Below, in pieces: positions 6,394 to 15,860 of a stretch of DNA of 33,727 nt. The DNA lies in assembly GCF_000301075.1 (NCBI RefSeq), contig NZ_JH932293.1:1250268-1283994 (forward strand), written 5' to 3'. This DNA is from Bergeyella zoohelcum ATCC 43767 (GTDB lineage: Bacteria > Bacteroidota > Bacteroidia > Flavobacteriales > Weeksellaceae). The number at the start of each line of letters is the position of its first letter. The first letter of the stretch is position 1. The translations under genes were made by a program, and so were the position numbers. Under the pieces are notes generated by a model that had not been told where the DNA came from, ran no database searches, and worked only from the letters and a program-made list of their open reading frames with translations.

Positions 6394-8175
6394 ATGTCTG
6401 TTACAAGAATATTTGATATAGCACTTCAAGCGTTAGAAAAGCATCCGAATGAAGCATTTTTATGTACCAAGTACAATGGGGTATGGGAGAAAACTTCTAC
6501 TGAACAGTTTATAGCAAAAGCAAATCAATTCTCCAGAGGGCTTTTAAAGCTGGGCATAAAACCAGGGGATAAAATTGCTCTGATTACCTCTGCTACTCGT
6601 ACCGAATGGTGTGTATGTGATTTAGGTGCTTCGCAAATCGGGGTGGTTATTGTGCCAGTATATCCTACTATTAGCTCAGAGGATTACGCATATATTTTTG
6701 GAAATTCAGAAATTAAGTATTGCTTCCTTTCAGATGAAACTTTGCTAGAAAAAGTGATGAAGGTGAAAACTGAAATTCCTACATTACAAGGGGTTTTCAG
6801 CTTTGATGAAATAAAGGGGTGTGCCAACTGGAAAGAAGTGCTGGATTTGGGAAGTCAAGAGTCTGGACAAGAGGAAGTAGAGGCTATCCGAAATATCATT
6901 AAGGAAGATGATTTAGCTACTATTATTTATACTTCGGGAACTACAGGAAAACCCAAGGGGGTAATGCTTTCCCATAAAAATATTGTGAGTAATGTGGTGG
7001 CAAGTGTTCCTAGAATTCCTAGAAAATCGGGACTCAAAAATACGGATACCGTAGTACTCAGTTTTCTACCCATTTGCCATATTTTTGAAAGAATGATTTA
7101 TCATCTCTATCAGTACAATGGTTTTTCTATTTATTTTGCAGAAAGCATAGAAAAGATGGGGGAAAATATTAAGGAAGTAAAGCCGCATATTATGACTGTG
7201 GTTCCTAGATTGATAGAGAAAGTGTATGATAAAATCTATGATAAAGGAACCAGTGCTGGGGGGCTAAAATCTAAAATTTTCCTTTGGGCATTGGGGGTAA
7301 TGAAAGCGAAAAAAGGGATTAGTAAACCTTCGGGGCTTAAAGAAATATTAGCAGATAAATTGGTCTTCAAAAAATGGCGTGAGGGGCTTGGTGGAAATAT
7401 CATTACTTTGGTTTCTGGTTCGGCAGCGCTTTCGGCAAGACTGAATAAGATGTTTCAAAATGCTGGAATTCCTATTTTGGAAGGATACGGACTTACCGAG
7501 ACTTCTCCTGTGATTTCTGTGAATTCCTTCGGAAGAATTAAGGTGGGGTCTGTAGGGCATCCGCTGGATAATCTGGAAGTGAAAATACTATCTGATGGTG
7601 AAATTGCTGTAAAAGGTCCTTCCGTATTTATAGGATACTATAAAAACGAAGAAATGACCAAGGAAGTCTTTACAGAGGATGGCTTCTTTAAAACGGGAGA
7701 TATAGGGCATTTTGATGAAGAAGGCTATCTGCATATTACCGATAGAAAAAAAGAAATGTTTAAAACTTCGGGAGGGAAATATGTAGCTCCTCAAGTGATT
7801 GAAAATATGGCAAAAGCATCTAAGTTTATTGAGCAAATCATGGTAGTAGGGGAAGGGGAAAAGATGCCCGCAGCTTTTGTGCAGCCTGATTTTGCCTTTG
7901 TGAAAAACTGGGCTATACGCAAAGGTTATACCATAGGAGAAACCCCTGAAGAAATGGTAAAAAGCCCAGAGCTGAGAAAAAGATTAGAAAGAGAGATAGA
8001 CTATTTAAATACCAAACTAGGAAAATGGGAACAGGTTAAGAAATTTGAACTTACCCCAGAAGTATGGAGCATAGAGCTGGGAATGCTTACCCCTACCCTG
8101 AAACTTAAGAGAAAAGCAATCAAAGAAAGATACGCAGACCTTTATCAAAAAATGTATGGCACAAAAGATGTGTAG
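6394..8175 (+). CDS. fadD: Long-chain fatty acid--CoA ligase (AMP-forming)
   Basis: A 593-residue adenylate-forming enzyme that activates long-chain fatty acids to acyl-CoA with ATP. Motifs in order: P-loop YTSGTTGKPKGVMLSHKN (179-196), SFLPICHIFERM (223-234), GYGLTETSPV (364-373), TGD (434-436), the hinge region ITDRKKEMFKTSGGKYVAP (448-465) and a C-terminal KLKRKAI block carrying the likely catalytic lysine. The long form with a roughly 100-residue C-terminal extension matches the bacterial FAA1/FadD15-like group rather than the E. coli FadD form. It is preceded by its own promoter. An acyl-CoA dehydrogenase and a CoA-transferase lie elsewhere in the window, consistent with fatty-acid use. 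The next gene lies 77 bases downstream on the same strand. Confidence 0.92.
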   Translation: MSVTRIFDIALQALEKHPNEAFLCTKYNGVWEKTSTEQFIAKANQFSRGLLKLGIKPGDKIALITSATRTEWCVCDLGASQIGVVIVPVYPTISSEDYAYIFGNSEIKYCFLSDETLLEKVMKVKTEIPTLQGVFSFDEIKGCANWKEVLDLGSQESGQEEVEAIRNIIKEDDLATIIYTSGTTGKPKGVMLSHKNIVSNVVASVPRIPRKSGLKNTDTVVLSFLPICHIFERMIYHLYQYNGFSIYFAESIEKMGENIKEVKPHIMTVVPRLIEKVYDKIYDKGTSAGGLKSKIFLWALGVMKAKKGISKPSGLKEILADKLVFKKWREGLGGNIITLVSGSAALSARLNKMFQNAGIPILEGYGLTETSPVISVNSFGRIKVGSVGHPLDNLEVKILSDGEIAVKGPSVFIGYYKNEEMTKEVFTEDGFFKTGDIGHFDEEGYLHITDRKKEMFKTSGGKYVAPQVIENMAKASKFIEQIMVVGEGEKMPAAFVQPDFAFVKNWAIRKGYTIGETPEEMVKSPELRKRLEREIDYLNTKLGKWEQVKKFELTPEVWSIELGMLTPTLKLKRKAIKERYADLYQKMYGTKDV

Positions 8176-8252
8176 GGAATGATTTTAAGTTTTCAAGTTC
8201 ATTGAACGAATCTCTAATATTAAATCTATAATTCAGTAAATTAATAAAAAAT

Positions 8253-8669
8253 ATGAAACCAACAGTATCTATTACTACTATCATCATCGGAATCATTATC
8301 ATTTTAGTAGGTGTAGGCGTGTTATTATTTGGATTTCCAGTTTATAATGTTTGGCAACAGGAAATGGCGGGAAAGGCAGAGATGGCGAAGGCGGAACAAA
8401 ATAGGAGAATTTTAGTAGAAGAGGCAAGAGCGAGACTGGAGGCAGAAAAACTCAATGCTCAGGCAGAAATAGAAAGAGCGAGGGGAATGGCAGAAGCCAT
8501 GAAAATAGAGAATGGAACGCTAAATTCTGTGTATAATCAGTATCTCTTTATCCGTACGCTGGAGAAATTAGCAGATAAAGGAAATCTTCCTCAGATTATT
8601 TATATGCCATCAGAAGGACTTGTTCCTGTGATGGATGTGAGTAAGACGAAGCCTAAAAAAGAAGAATAA
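8253..8669 (+). CDS. Short membrane-anchored SPFH-tail-like protein
   Basis: A 138-residue protein with one N-terminal membrane helix (ITTIIIGIIIILVGVGVLLFGFPVY, about 7-31). A long charged Ala/Glu-rich helix follows (about 36-90: EMAGKAEMAKAEQNRRILVEEARARLEAEKLNAQAEIERARGM in part), then LFIRTLEKLADKGNLPQIIYMPSEGLVP, which resembles the C-terminal end of HflC/prohibitin-like SPFH proteins. The N-terminal SPFH (band 7) domain itself is absent, so only anchor and tail remain. No frameshift or upstream fragment is visible, so this looks like a genuine short family member and not a broken gene. It probably forms membrane oligomers; its role is unknown. A strong terminator follows directly. Confidence 0.72.
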   Translation: MKPTVSITTIIIGIIIILVGVGVLLFGFPVYNVWQQEMAGKAEMAKAEQNRRILVEEARARLEAEKLNAQAEIERARGMAEAMKIENGTLNSVYNQYLFIRTLEKLADKGNLPQIIYMPSEGLVPVMDVSKTKPKKEE

Positions 8670-8675
8670 ATAAAG

Positions 8676-8702
8676 AAACGCCAATATATTGGCGTTTTTA
8701 TT
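8676..8702 (+). terminator. Intrinsic terminator after the SPFH-tail gene
   Basis: A perfect inverted repeat with 11-base arms (AAACGCCAATA/TATTGGCGTTT, 8676-8697) is followed by a T-rich run. It lies 7 bases after the stop codon and sits between convergent genes, so it may work in both directions. Confidence 0.85.
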
Positions 8703-8763
8703 TTTTTCCAAAAGAGAGAGCGTGATTTTGTTCCTATAAAAGTAATTCAGTATATGGAGTGGA

Positions 8764-9276
8764 TTATTCTTCTTTGAAGTGGTGGTACATGTATCTATTG
8801 GGATAAGAAAGTTTGTGGCTTTTTCTTTGTTTGCCGTAGATGAGATGTACAATGGTAATTTGGTCATCAAAAAGATTATACAGCATATCCACTGCTACTT
8901 CTACCTTAGATGGAGTAAGCAAAAAAGTATCCGTTTCTAGATAGATATGTACCATTTCTTTGTTTTCCTGATAACCGATGAAGTCAATAGGAATGTTATG
9001 ATGATTTACTTTTAATCTTATTGAAGTCCGTGTATAGTTTTCCAGTTGTTTGTGCATTTCCTCTTTTTGTTTTTCATTAGAAAAAAAGAGTCTTGTTCCC
9101 ATTTTTTTATTCACAGCATTCTCTAAATCATCGGTAAAAAACTTAGCAATAATTTGAAAAGTCTTACTTTTGAAGTTGTATTTGAATTCCACAGAACCTA
9201 CATGGTAAGGATGGATATCATGGGCTTGGCTAGAAATACAAAAAATAAATAGTAGTAAGAAAAATATTTTTTTCAT
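8764..9276 (-). CDS. Secreted DUF6702 family protein
   Basis: From the chosen start at 9276 the protein begins MKKIFFLLLFIFCISSQA, a clear signal peptide with cleavage near SQA-HD, and has about 170 residues. The mature part starts with HDIHPYHVGSVEFKYNFKSK and continues IIAKFFTDDLENAVNKK, the pattern of the flavobacterial DUF6702 family (short exported proteins, role unknown). A longer version starting at 9324 would add 16 residues before the signal peptide and overlap the start of the divergent AlkD-like gene, so the shorter form is preferred. It converges on the SPFH-tail gene. Confidence 0.78.
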   Translation of the reverse strand: MKKIFFLLLFIFCISSQAHDIHPYHVGSVEFKYNFKSKTFQIIAKFFTDDLENAVNKKMGTRLFFSNEKQKEEMHKQLENYTRTSIRLKVNHHNIPIDFIGYQENKEMVHIYLETDTFLLTPSKVEVAVDMLYNLFDDQITIVHLIYGKQRKSHKLSYPNRYMYHHFKEE

Positions 9277-9323
9277 TAATAGAGGTATTATTTTTTTTGT
9301 AAAAATAAAGATTTTTTTAATCA

Positions 9324-10049
9324 ATGGGTAGTGTAGATTTTAGAATCATAGATGATGCGTTAAGAGCAGTGGCTTCTGAAGAGAAAAAAATGGTGTACGC
9401 TCGGTTTTTTAAGACTGCAAAAGGGGAGTATGCAGAGGGAGATTTATTTATAGGCGTTACTGTACCTTTGCAAAGAAAAATAGCCAAAGAATTTCAGAAA
9501 AAAATTACTTTAAAGACCATTGTAGATTTATTAAACTCAGAGTATCATGAACATAGACATATAGCGGGAATATTTTTGGTGGAAAAATTTGGAAAGGAAA
9601 AAAATAAAGAAAATAGAAAGGAAATAGTGGATTTTTATCTTGCCCATAAGGAAAGATGGAACAATTGGGATTTGGTGGATAATACGGTATATAAAATTTT
9701 AGGGAGGTATGCTTTAGAGGAAAACCGACCCGAAATTTTAGAACAATTGTCTATGGAAGATAATCTTTGGTCTAAACGAATGGGAATAGTAGGTACCATG
9801 TATTTCGTAAAGAGGGGACAATTTGATTTAATGGAAAAATTAGTGTTAATCAATATTCAGCATCCGCATGATTTAATGCATAAAGCCAACGGATGGCTGT
9901 TAAGAGAAATGGGGCAAAAGAATGAAAAAAGGCTCTATGAATTTTTAGAAAAACATTATTCTAAGTTACCTCGGACTACGCTAAGGTATGCCATAGAAAA
10001 ATTTTCACCATGGGTTCGTCAGGATATACTCAAAGGTATTTTTAGATGA
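9324..10049 (+). CDS. AlkD-like DNA alkylation repair protein
   Basis: A 241-residue all-helical (HEAT-like repeat) protein of the DNA alkylation repair family. Such proteins remove N3- and N7-alkylated bases without flipping them. Motifs: FIGVTVPLQRKIAKEF near residue 45, HEHRHIAGIFLVEKF, the active-site region RWNNWDLVDN (Trp and Asp), DNLWSKRMGIVGT, and HDLMHKANGWLLREMG with the conserved Arg. Length matches bacterial AlkD. Its stop codon overlaps the start of the DUF6122 gene (ATGA at 10046-10049), so the two are translationally coupled. Confidence 0.88.
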   Translation: MGSVDFRIIDDALRAVASEEKKMVYARFFKTAKGEYAEGDLFIGVTVPLQRKIAKEFQKKITLKTIVDLLNSEYHEHRHIAGIFLVEKFGKEKNKENRKEIVDFYLAHKERWNNWDLVDNTVYKILGRYALEENRPEILEQLSMEDNLWSKRMGIVGTMYFVKRGQFDLMEKLVLINIQHPHDLMHKANGWLLREMGQKNEKRLYEFLEKHYSKLPRTTLRYAIEKFSPWVRQDILKGIFR

Positions 10050-10363
10050 TAAAAGATATAGTACATTACGGTTTCCACTTTGTATTTCCTTTTGTTTTGG
10101 GGTGGTTATTTTTTCCTCAACAATGGAAAAAAGCGTCTCTCATTATGCTTGGAACCATGCTCGTAGATTTAGATCATCTTTTTGCTACTCCTATTTTTGA
10201 TGCCGATAGAAATAGTATAGGTTATCACTTTTTACATTCATATCCTGCTATAGCTGTGTATATTATAGGCAGTATTTTTGCCAAAGGTACTTGGAAAATG
10301 GTGTTTATTGGGCTGTTATGGCATATGATTACAGATTTTCAAGATTACTATTTTTGGCGATAA
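10046..10363 (+). CDS. DUF6122 family membrane protein
   Basis: A 105-residue protein with about three membrane segments. It contains HYGFHFVFPFVLGWLFF, LGTMLVDLDHLFATP and GLLWHMITDFQDYYFW. The paired His/Asp residues (H8, D-L-D-H, H-x3-D) recall small membrane-bound metal-dependent hydrolase-like proteins, and the pattern is that of flavobacterial DUF6122. It starts inside the last codons of the AlkD-like gene. No function is known, and it may be unrelated to repair. It ends 5 bases from the convergent permease gene. Confidence 0.75.
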   Translation: MIKDIVHYGFHFVFPFVLGWLFFPQQWKKASLIMLGTMLVDLDHLFATPIFDADRNSIGYHFLHSYPAIAVYIIGSIFAKGTWKMVFIGLLWHMITDFQDYYFWR

Positions 10364-10368
10364 GAGCG

Positions 10369-11373
10369 TTATTCTATTTTTAAATCTCCGTCTTTTATCC
10401 AACCTTTTTTTCGCATCCATTCTCCTAATATGAAGCAAATAATTGCGGGAGCGATGAAATGAAGGAATAATATGGAGATGAAAATTTTACTATCTGTACC
10501 CATAGCATCTATCGTCCCGATTTGCCCTACCAGTCCGCTCGTTCCCATGCCCGCTCCTGAAGGAATGTTCTGCATTTTAAAAATTAAAATAGAAATCGGT
10601 CCTAAAATAGCACTTGCCACAATGGGAGGAATCCAAATCTTCCAATTTCGGATGATATTGGGCATTTGTAGCATACTCGTTCCTAGCCCTACACTGAGCA
10701 AACCAGCCATTTTATTTTCTCGGTATCCCAAAACAGCAAAGCCTATCATCTGTGCACAGCAACCTACGGTAGATGCTCCTGCCGCTAATCCACCTAATGA
10801 CAATGAGATGGCAATGGCTGCACTAGAAATAGGGAGTGTAAGTAGCATTCCCATGCTCACCGAAAGGATGATGCCCATCATAAAAGGATTAAGTGCCACT
10901 GCCCAACCAATGAAATTGCTGATTTCCTGCATTCCTATTTTAATAGGATGACCAATGAAATGAGCAATGAGCATTCCCGAAACTAATGAAAAAAATGGTG
11001 TGGTAATAATATCTACTTTAGTGGATTTACTCACTAATTTTCCCAGTTCTGTAGCGAAAAGCACCGAAATGAAGCAGCCTACAGGTCCTCCCAATTCATT
11101 GCCTAAAAGTCCAACGATAGCCGCTGTACCCAAAACCAAAATAGGAGCCCCCAAGCTATACGCTACACATGCACCGATGGCGGCTCCCATGCTTTTCTGA
11201 GCAAATGTACCCATCGTGATGAATGGTTCTATCTGTGCCCATATTCCAATATTTTTCAGGATTAAACCAATGATTAATGAACCGAAAAGTCCTAATGCCA
11301 TGGCATTGAGGGCATCTATTCCGTATCTTCGGAGACTGATTTCTATGTTTTTCTGTTTTAAGAACGCTTTCAT
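10369..11373 (-). CDS. PfoR/PTS EIIC_2-like multi-pass membrane protein
   Basis: From the start at 11373 (MKAFLKQKNIEISLRRYGIDALNAMALGLFGSLIIG) the protein has 334 residues and about nine membrane helices with many Gly/Ala. The pattern (RRYGIDALNAMALGLFGSL, KSMGAAIGACVAYSLGAP, GNELGGPVG, PISSAAIAI, GCCAQMIGF, IPSGAGMGTSGLVGQIGT) is that of the PTS_EIIC_2/PfoR group. Its members are annotated as sugar-PTS IIC or regulatory proteins. No other PTS component is nearby, so phosphotransfer transport is doubtful. A longer start at 11430 would run the gene through the intrinsic terminator of the upstream barrel gene, so the shorter start is chosen. Confidence 0.82.
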   Translation of the reverse strand: MKAFLKQKNIEISLRRYGIDALNAMALGLFGSLIIGLILKNIGIWAQIEPFITMGTFAQKSMGAAIGACVAYSLGAPILVLGTAAIVGLLGNELGGPVGCFISVLFATELGKLVSKSTKVDIITTPFFSLVSGMLIAHFIGHPIKIGMQEISNFIGWAVALNPFMMGIILSVSMGMLLTLPISSAAIAISLSLGGLAAGASTVGCCAQMIGFAVLGYRENKMAGLLSVGLGTSMLQMPNIIRNWKIWIPPIVASAILGPISILIFKMQNIPSGAGMGTSGLVGQIGTIDAMGTDSKIFISILFLHFIAPAIICFILGEWMRKKGWIKDGDLKIE

Positions 11374-11398
11374 GACTACTAAAATTAACTGTTTTAAT

Positions 11399-11428
11399 AA
11401 AAAAGGCTGTTCAAATAAATGAGCAGCC
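11399..11428 (-). terminator. Intrinsic terminator of the beta-barrel gene
   Basis: Read on the minus strand, GGCTGCTCA pairs with TGAACAGCC (11405-11428, one mismatch) and is followed by six T (11404-11399). It lies 30 bases after the stop of the outer membrane protein gene and before the PfoR-like gene. Confidence 0.78.
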
Positions 11429-11458
11429 AATATTAAACAGTTAGTTTCGGTGTTTATT

Positions 11459-11986
11459 TTAGAATTTATACCCTACACCTACATTCAATGTATTTACTCT
11501 AACAGAAGCATTTGCAATAGAAGGGATGTTTTTTAAATGATTATTTACTTGAATACCATATCTAGCATCTATAAAGAAATTATCATTAATATCATATCCA
11601 GCTCCAATTGCTATTGCTATGTTGGTTTTATTATAATAATTTTTAAACTGTTCTGGTACTTCTCCGGAGTCAAATAAAAACTGTGGACCAGCCTGAAGAT
11701 TTAATCCTTCTGCTACATTGAATTTGAAAATCAAAGGAACTTGAACTCCTCCTGAGTTTTCTACGAAAATATAGTTTACTCCTGGTACAAATTTTACTTT
11801 AGCTCCTAATGGTAGTTCGGCTAGAAGACCAATATAACCACCTGTAGCACTATTTGTAGCTTTCTCATTACCTAATTTAGCTGTTGCTCCTAAATGGGCA
11901 AGACCTCCAGTTACGCCTAGTTTCTGAGCGTTCATTGTTACTGTTCCTAGTAGTGCGAAAGCACTAGCGAATAAAAACTTTTTCAT
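11459..11986 (-). CDS. Outer membrane beta-barrel protein
   Basis: A 175-residue protein with an N-terminal signal peptide (MKKFLFASAFALLGTVTMNAQ, cleavage after NA). The mature part is a series of alternating amphipathic strands (LGVTGGLAHLGATAKL, GGYIGLLAELPL, KVKFVPGVNYIF, LNLQAGPQFLF, IAIAIGAGYDI, FFIDARYGIQ) ending in VNTLNVGVGYKF, with the terminal Phe usual for outer membrane barrels. This fits the OMP_b-brl/PorT-like group of small eight-stranded barrels. It has a good Bacteroidetes promoter and its own terminator, so it is a single-gene unit. Confidence 0.88.
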   Translation of the reverse strand: MKKFLFASAFALLGTVTMNAQKLGVTGGLAHLGATAKLGNEKATNSATGGYIGLLAELPLGAKVKFVPGVNYIFVENSGGVQVPLIFKFNVAEGLNLQAGPQFLFDSGEVPEQFKNYYNKTNIAIAIGAGYDINDNFFIDARYGIQVNNHLKNIPSIANASVRVNTLNVGVGYKF

Positions 11987-12018
11987 TTGTTTATAAATTA
12001 AATAATTTTATTGGGCAA

Positions 12019-12051
12019 CAAATTTAGTATTATTTTTTTAAACATATCAAA
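12019..12051 (-). promoter_or_regulatory. Promoter of the beta-barrel gene
   Basis: On the minus strand TTTG (12051-12048), 21 bases, then TAAATTTG (12026-12019) match both Bacteroidetes promoter boxes. The ATG follows about 33 bases later. Confidence 0.7.
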
Positions 12052-12086
12052 TGTTTTTTTAGTTTTACAAATCTTTTTTATTGCTG

Positions 12087-12280
12087 AATTCGTTTTGATT
12101 TTTTACTTTGCTTGAATTTCTTGAGTTTTATACCCTTTCAAAGCACTTTGCTAAAGTACCCTAAACAATGAAATTTACTAAACTCAATATTTTTCATCTA
12201 CTCATTTATAGATTTTTAACAAAAAAAATCATGATGCTTCATTTTTTTTATGGATGTTTATAACCAAATAAGTAGATATA
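12087..12280 (+). repeat. About 195-bp intergenic repeat, copy 1
   Basis: The gap 11987-12391 contains a stretch clearly related to 22113-22308. Matching blocks in the same order are AATTCGTTTTGA, a TTGAG-T-run, TTTGCTAAAGTACCCTAAAC (against TTTGCCAAAGCACCCCAAAC), ACAAAAAAAATCATGATGCTT, and a T-run followed by TTATGGATG. No ORF covers it. The remainder of the gap holds the barrel-gene promoter and the ligA promoter. Confidence 0.75.
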
Positions 12281-12335
12281 GCTTAGTAGTAAATATGCTT
12301 AATATTAAAGCAATTTTTTAAAAGTAATTTTATCT

Positions 12336-12343
12336 TATCTTTG
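12336..12343 (+). promoter_or_regulatory. Putative -7 element of ligA
   Basis: TATCTTTG is an exact TAnnTTTG match, 48 bases before the ligA ATG. No clean TTTG is seen about 20 bases upstream. Confidence 0.5.
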
Positions 12344-12382
12344 TGATGAGCCTATTAGGGGTTTAGAAATTATTTCAACTAA

Positions 12383-14398
<2,016 letters not shown>

Positions 14399-14423
14399 TC
14401 TCTGTAGTTTTTTCATTAAAGAT

Positions 14424-14455
14424 TTGGAACTTTCTATGAAAACCTCGTATCTTCA
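14424..14455 (+). promoter_or_regulatory. Promoter of the CoA-transferase operon
   Basis: TTTGG with TTG at 14424-14426, 21 bases, then TATCTTCA (14448-14455, near TAnnTTTG); the ATG is at 14477. Confidence 0.55.
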
Positions 14456-14476
14456 CAAAAATAATTTACAACGAAA

Positions 14477-15175
14477 ATGATAGATAAAAGAGTAAAAAAC
14501 GCTCAGGAAGCGATAGATGGAATCCAAAGCGGAATGACTATTATGCTCGGAGGCTTTGGGCTTTGTGGAATCCCTGAAAATTGTATCAATGCATTGGTAG
14601 ATTCAGATATTCATCATCTTACTTGCATCTCTAATAATGCAGGGGTGGATGATTTTGGTTTAGGGTTATTGCTTCACAAAAAACAGATAAAGAAAATGAT
14701 TTCTTCCTATGTAGGAGAAAATGCAGAGTTTGAAAGACAAATGCTCAGTGGGGAGCTGGAAGTAGAGCTTACCCCACAAGGGACATTGGCAGAAAAATGT
14801 AGAGCAGCACAGGCGGGAATTCCTGCATTTTATACCCCCGCAGGTTATGGCACTGAAGTAGCAGAAGGGAAAGAAGTAAAAGATTTTGATGGAAAACCCC
14901 ATATATTAGAACACGCTTTTAAGGCAGATTTTTCTATCGTCAAAGCATGGAAAGGAGATTATGCTGGGAATTTGATATTTAAAGGTTCGGCAAGGAATTT
15001 TAATCATCCTATGGCAGGAGCAGCGAAAATTACCATTGCAGAGGTAGAAGAGTTGGTGCCACCAGGAGAGCTGGACCCGAATGAAATCCATATCCCTGGA
15101 ATTATGGTGCAAAGAATTTTCCAAGGTGAAAAATATGAGAAAAGAATAGAGCAAAGAACCGTTCGTAAAAAATAA
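14477..15175 (+). CDS. scoA: 3-oxoacid CoA-transferase subunit A
   Basis: A 232-residue alpha subunit of a family I CoA-transferase. It moves CoA between succinyl-CoA (or another acyl-CoA) and acetoacetate or another 3-oxoacid. Motifs: [19 protein letters not shown] near residue 19 (the family signature), [38 protein letters not shown], and [17 protein letters not shown]. It is followed 24 bases later by subunit B, and the two form an operon with a glycosyltransferase gene. ScoA (succinyl-CoA:3-ketoacid) is favoured over AtoD on overall pattern, but the substrate is inferred. Confidence 0.9.
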   Translation: MIDKRVKNAQEAIDGIQSGMTIMLGGFGLCGIPENCINALVDSDIHHLTCISNNAGVDDFGLGLLLHKKQIKKMISSYVGENAEFERQMLSGELEVELTPQGTLAEKCRAAQAGIPAFYTPAGYGTEVAEGKEVKDFDGKPHILEHAFKADFSIVKAWKGDYAGNLIFKGSARNFNHPMAGAAKITIAEVEELVPPGELDPNEIHIPGIMVQRIFQGEKYEKRIEQRTVRKK

Positions 15176-15199
15176 TAACCCATTCAAATTCAAAATAAT

Positions 15200-15856
15200 A
15201 TGTTAACAAAAGAACAGATAGCAAAACGAATTTCTAAAGAAGTAAAAGATGGCTATTTCGTGAATTTAGGTATCGGGATTCCTACGCTGGTTGCTAATTT
15301 TGTCCCAGAAGATATTTCTGTAGAATTTCAAAGTGAAAACGGCGTTTTAGGAATGGGGCCTTTCCCATACGAGGGAGAGGAAGACGCAGACATTATTAAC
15401 GCGGGAAAACAAACCATTACCATCTTGCCGGGTGGTTCTTTCTTTGATTCTGCATTCAGTTTCGGAATGATTAGAAGTAAGAAAGTAGATTTAACGATAC
15501 TTGGTGCGATGGAAGTGGCGGAAAATGGAGATATTGCCAACTGGAAAATTCCTGGAAAAATGGTAAAAGGAATGGGTGGAGCCATGGATTTGGTGGCTTC
15601 TGCAGAGAATATCATCGTGGCGATGATGCATGTAAATAAGGCAGGAGAAAGTAAAATTTTGAAAAGATGTACGCTGCCACTTACTGGGGTAGGGTGCGTA
15701 AAAAAAGTAGTAACAGAATTGGCCGTTTTAGAAGTAACCGATAAAGGATTTAAACTTTTAGAAAGGGCACCAGGGGTAACCGTGGAAGATATCATTAAAG
15801 CTACTGAAGCAGAGCTGATTATAGAAGGAGATATTCCAGAAATGGTGATAGATTAA
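15200..15856 (+). CDS. scoB: 3-oxoacid CoA-transferase subunit B
   Basis: A 218-residue beta subunit. The catalytic glutamate is Glu46 in the EFQSENGVLGMGPFP motif, which forms the glutamyl-CoA thioester. Other family blocks are GYFVNLGIGIPTLVANF, FDSAFSFGMIRSKKVDLTILGAMEV and NWKIPGKMVKGMGGAMDLV. Together with subunit A it forms the heteromeric enzyme for ketone-body or branched-chain 3-oxoacid use. The glycosyltransferase ATG follows only 4 bases after its stop. Confidence 0.92.
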   Translation: MLTKEQIAKRISKEVKDGYFVNLGIGIPTLVANFVPEDISVEFQSENGVLGMGPFPYEGEEDADIINAGKQTITILPGGSFFDSAFSFGMIRSKKVDLTILGAMEVAENGDIANWKIPGKMVKGMGGAMDLVASAENIIVAMMHVNKAGESKILKRCTLPLTGVGCVKKVVTELAVLEVTDKGFKLLERAPGVTVEDIIKATEAELIIEGDIPEMVID

Positions 15857-15860
15857 TCAA

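Noticed and set aside
9277-9324. Extended N-terminus of the DUF6702 protein
   Set aside because: It would put 16 residues in front of a perfect signal peptide and overlap the start codon of the divergent gene; the start at 9276 is preferred.
10472-10951. 159-residue frame opposite the PfoR-like permease gene
   Set aside because: It lies fully antisense to a well-recognised membrane protein gene, and its Pro/Ile/Ala-rich composition is the usual shadow of such genes.
15328-15795. 155-residue frame opposite the CoA-transferase subunit B gene
   Set aside because: Antisense shadow of scoB, with no family pattern.
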